Notes under the pieces: generated by a model | Told to the model about the DNA's origin: nothing | Database searches by the model: none | What the model saw: the letters and a program-made list of their open reading frames with translations, nothing else | Translations under genes and position numbers: made by a program | Assembly (NCBI GenBank): GCA_910586775.1 | Contig: CAJUJN010000094.1 | Span: 1 to 15,529 of the forward strand | Direction of reading: 5' to 3' | DNA from: an uncultured Acetatifactor sp. | GTDB taxonomy: Bacteria > Bacillota > Clostridia > Lachnospirales > Lachnospiraceae | Length of the DNA stretch: 15,529 bases | Shown here: positions 13,775-15,529 of the stretch, piece by piece | How the letters are laid out: each line of letters starts with the position of its first letter | Position numbering within the stretch: the first letter of the stretch is position 1

Positions 13775-14542
13775 ATGAAAGTTTCACAGATTGTTTTCAG
13801 TCCGACAGGAGGAACTGGCAAAGTCGCAGAAGTTATAACCCAAGCATGGGGAATGCCTGTAACAAAAATTGATTTATCCAATGCGGAAACAGATTATTCG
13901 TCACTTCGCTTAGAAAAGGAAGATATTGCAATTATCGCTGTTCCCTCTTATGGCGGGCGTGTGCCGAGTCTTGCCGCCCAAAGAATTTCCAATATCCACG
14001 GTAATCATACCCCCTGCGTCATTGTTTGTGTATATGGGAACAGGGCGTATGAAGATACTTTGGTTGAACTAAATGATGTTGCAGAGAAAAGCGGCTTTAA
14101 AGTAATTGCCGCTATTGCCGCTATTGCAGAGCATTCTATCATACACCAGTATGCGGCAGGCAGACCAGATACAAAAGACAGGAGTGAGCTGAGCGGTTTT
14201 GCAAAAAAGATTTTAGATAAAATAAACAGTGATTCCACCAAATCTCCTACATTGCAAATTCCGGGCAATCGTCCCTATAAAAAAGCCGGCGGAGCCGGTT
14301 TGGTTCCAAAGGCCGGCAATGAGTGTACAAATTGCGGGCTTTGTGCGAAACAGTGTCCTGCGCAGGCAATCAGCAAAGAGAATCTAAAAGTCGCAGACAG
14401 CAAAAAGTGTATTTCATGTATGCGATGTGTTGTGCAATGTCCTCACTCAGCCCGTAAAGTGAATGGAGCTATGGTCTCTGTTGCAGCATTAGCAATAAAA
14501 AAAGCCTGTTCCGTAAGAAAAGGAAATGAGTTATATATTTAA
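13775..14542 (+). CDS. EFR1-type protein: flavodoxin domain fused to two [4Fe-4S] clusters
   Basis: The 255-residue protein has an N-terminal flavodoxin-like domain (about 1-160) with the FMN-phosphate loop SPTGGTGKVA (9-18) and VPSYGGRVPSLAAQR. This is followed by a C-terminal bacterial ferredoxin module with CTNCGLCAKQCP and CISCMRCVVQCP, each a complete CxxCxxCxxxC set for a [4Fe-4S] cluster. Such proteins are annotated as EFR1-family ferredoxins in anaerobes and should carry electrons between flavin and iron-sulfur centres in the cytoplasm; the partner enzymes are not known. The start is supported by AGGAGG. The gene is divergent from an Rrf2 regulator and has a terminator 126 bp downstream, so it is probably a single-gene unit under redox control. 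Confidence 0.92.
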   Translation: MKVSQIVFSPTGGTGKVAEVITQAWGMPVTKIDLSNAETDYSSLRLEKEDIAIIAVPSYGGRVPSLAAQRISNIHGNHTPCVIVCVYGNRAYEDTLVELNDVAEKSGFKVIAAIAAIAEHSIIHQYAAGRPDTKDRSELSGFAKKILDKINSDSTKSPTLQIPGNRPYKKAGGAGLVPKAGNECTNCGLCAKQCPAQAISKENLKVADSKKCISCMRCVVQCPHSARKVNGAMVSVAALAIKKACSVRKGNELYI

Positions 14543-14751
14543 GGTTACTGAATGCTTGCCGCCTGGTCAGAGAAGGCGGATATATCTATCTTGACCTCAC
14601 TCCTTTTGAAACAGGCCATGATCCGGATGCTCATCTCATGTATTCCCGGCCGATTTTTGTGTCTGACCGCAACTTCGTCCGAACCTCAGACGAAGTTGCG
14701 TTTTCCCTGTTCAATTCTTTTTTCGTATTGACGGATAATCGAATCATTTAA
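14531..14751 (+). pseudogene. Open frame without a start, downstream of the EFR1-type gene
   Basis: About 72 codons stay open on the plus strand in another frame than the preceding gene, ending at TAA 14749-14751. The translation looks protein-like (GGYIYLDLTPFETGHDPDAH, then SRPIFVSDRNF and FSLFNSFFVLTDNRII) but has no start codon near its beginning. A strong terminator hairpin lies inside it, which argues against a working gene. It may be a remnant or chance. Confidence 0.15.
14668..14704 (+). terminator. Strong intrinsic terminator
   Basis: CGCAACTTCGTC (14668-14679) and GACGAAGTTGCG (14689-14700) form a perfect 12-bp stem with a 9-nt loop, followed by TTTT (14701-14704). It is placed to end transcription of the EFR1-type gene. 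GTCTGA (14661-14666) can also pair with TCAGAC (14686-14691), an alternative fold that would compete with the terminator stem. Confidence 0.8.
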
Positions 14752-14815
14752 TTGCTGACTTGGTTTCTGTTGTACTCTAAGCGCTTTTCAAAGCAACAGC
14801 TCTAACTCAATTTTG

Positions 14816-14832
14816 GCGCTATCGCCTTTTTA
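14816..14832 (+). terminator. Weak terminator-like hairpin near the amidase 3' end
   Basis: GGCG-CTAT-CGCC followed by TTTTT on the plus strand. The stem is only 4 bp, so it is weak. It lies about 8 bp from the stop of the amidase gene, which runs the other way; on that strand there is no T-run. Confidence 0.3.
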
Positions 14833-14839
14833 TTGTTCT

Positions 14840-15529
14840 TCACAGATTCTCTGCTCTCTTTATTTCATTGGAAATTCCTTCTGCAATCCTCTGTGCCAAA
14901 CTTTCCTGATAATCGTCATCCAACAGCTTTTGACTCTCAGAATAATTTGAGAGAAATCCCATTTCTACCAAGACAGCGGGCATTTGCGTGTTTCGCAAAA
15001 CATAATAGCCCTCTGTTTTCGCGTGCCTCGTTTCAATATCCTCGCTTAGCGAAACTGCGTCGATGATACTTTCTGCATATCTTTTGCTTTCTGTCGCATT
15101 TGAATTGTCGTAATAACATTCCAAGCCTGCTATCCGGGCATCTTCCTCATAGTAATTGCAATGAAGACTGATAAAGAAATCCGCATTGGAGTCATTTGCA
15201 ACAGAAGTACGATCTGGAAGGCTTATATTTTCATCGGAGCTTCTGGTCAGAATAACTTCTATATTGTCATTCTCCAGAATAGCTTTCAGCTTCCATGCAA
15301 CCGAAAGGTTAATATCCTTTTCTACTGCCTTGCCGCTGACAGTACCTCCGTCAATTCCTCCATGCCCCGCATCCACGACAACACAAAACCCCGGGGCGTT
15401 ATTCTCTGTTGAAGCAACAGGAGCAGCATCGTTGCCTGCGTTTCTATCTGTGTATATATCCGTGTATTTATTTACCTTTTCATCTTCCTTTGTAAATCTC
15501 TCGTATATGTAAAGACATCCGCAAACCAT
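14840..15529 (-). CDS. N-acetylmuramoyl-L-alanine amidase (Amidase_3), 5' end at the window edge
   Basis: At least 229 residues are encoded. The amidase_3 catalytic domain runs from about 48 to 225 and carries the zinc ligands His56 (VVVDAGHGGIDGG), Glu70 (AVEKDINLS) and His123 (FFISLHCNYY), and the catalytic Glu189 (AVLVEMGFLSN). Such enzymes cleave the bond between muramic acid and the stem peptide in peptidoglycan, during growth, cell separation, sporulation or germination. The visible N-terminus (MVCGCLYIYERF) looks like the end of a signal or membrane anchor, followed by a flexible linker. The ATG occupies the last three bases of the window, so the true start may lie outside. All catalytic residues are present, so it is probably active. 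Its exact role is not decidable here. Confidence 0.93.
   Translation of the reverse strand: MVCGCLYIYERFTKEDEKVNKYTDIYTDRNAGNDAAPVASTENNAPGFCVVVDAGHGGIDGGTVSGKAVEKDINLSVAWKLKAILENDNIEVILTRSSDENISLPDRTSVANDSNADFFISLHCNYYEEDARIAGLECYYDNSNATESKRYAESIIDAVSLSEDIETRHAKTEGYYVLRNTQMPAVLVEMGFLSNYSESQKLLDDDYQESLAQRIAEGISNEIKRAENL

Noticed and set aside
14760..14815. Minus-strand sequence GTTAGAGCTGTTGCTTTGAA resembling the start of type II CRISPR repeats or a tracrRNA anti-repeat
   Set aside because: It occurs once, without spacers, repeats or cas genes in the window; the likeness is short and probably chance.

Overview
The window looks like accessory or mosaic chromosome from a Gram-positive anaerobe of the Clostridia, most likely a gut Lachnospiraceae-type bacterium. 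This rests on strong AGGAGG ribosome binding sites, sigma-A promoters (TTGACA-N17-TATAAT type), a YtrA-type GntR with a two-gene ABC exporter, a YwnA-like Rrf2 regulator next to a flavodoxin/ferredoxin fusion, and the scar of a large serine recombinase typical of Firmicutes conjugative elements. The species call is inference. By eye, GC content changes sharply between blocks: about 977-3454 and 4435-7631 are GC-rich, while 1-950, 3590-4430 and 13100-15529 are AT-rich.

Layout. On the minus strand, 18-875 encodes a solitary ATP-grasp protein of the R2K type. 977-3454 (minus) holds an iron-siderophore or cobalamin type importer reduced to a FecCD permease and a lipoprotein binding protein; no ATPase gene is present. 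3661-4203 (minus) is a Nudix hydrolase whose last codons and stop lie inside a palindromic element. 4435-4965 (plus) is a nitroreductase with its own consensus promoter. After about 640 bp without a convincing gene, 5607-7631 (plus) is a regulator/exporter operon: GntR(YtrA), ABC ATPase, ABC-2 permease, with a promoter and palindromic operator at 5356-5403.

7632-8001 is a decay zone with a long imperfect inverted repeat and a broken reading frame. 8002-11925 (minus) is a second regulator/exporter operon: membrane-attached XRE regulator, MacB/LolD-type ATPase, and a large FtsX-like permease interrupted by a single-base frameshift in a G6 run. 12139-13096 contains a strong hairpin, small ORFs of unknown function and the C-terminal remnant of a large serine recombinase, which together mark an old mobile-element junction.

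13218-14542 is a divergent redox-related pair, an Rrf2 repressor (minus) and an EFR1-type flavodoxin/2[4Fe-4S] protein (plus), sharing a compact intergenic region with two good promoters and repeated operator-like sequence. A strong plus-strand terminator lies at 14668-14704. 14840 to the window end (minus) is an N-acetylmuramoyl-L-alanine amidase cut by the window edge.

I did not find a convincing undescribed system. The points most worth following are the frameshifted exporter, the two palindromic elements (3589-3688 and 7696-7826), the orphaned importer, and the readable regulatory regions of the GntR and Rrf2 loci.
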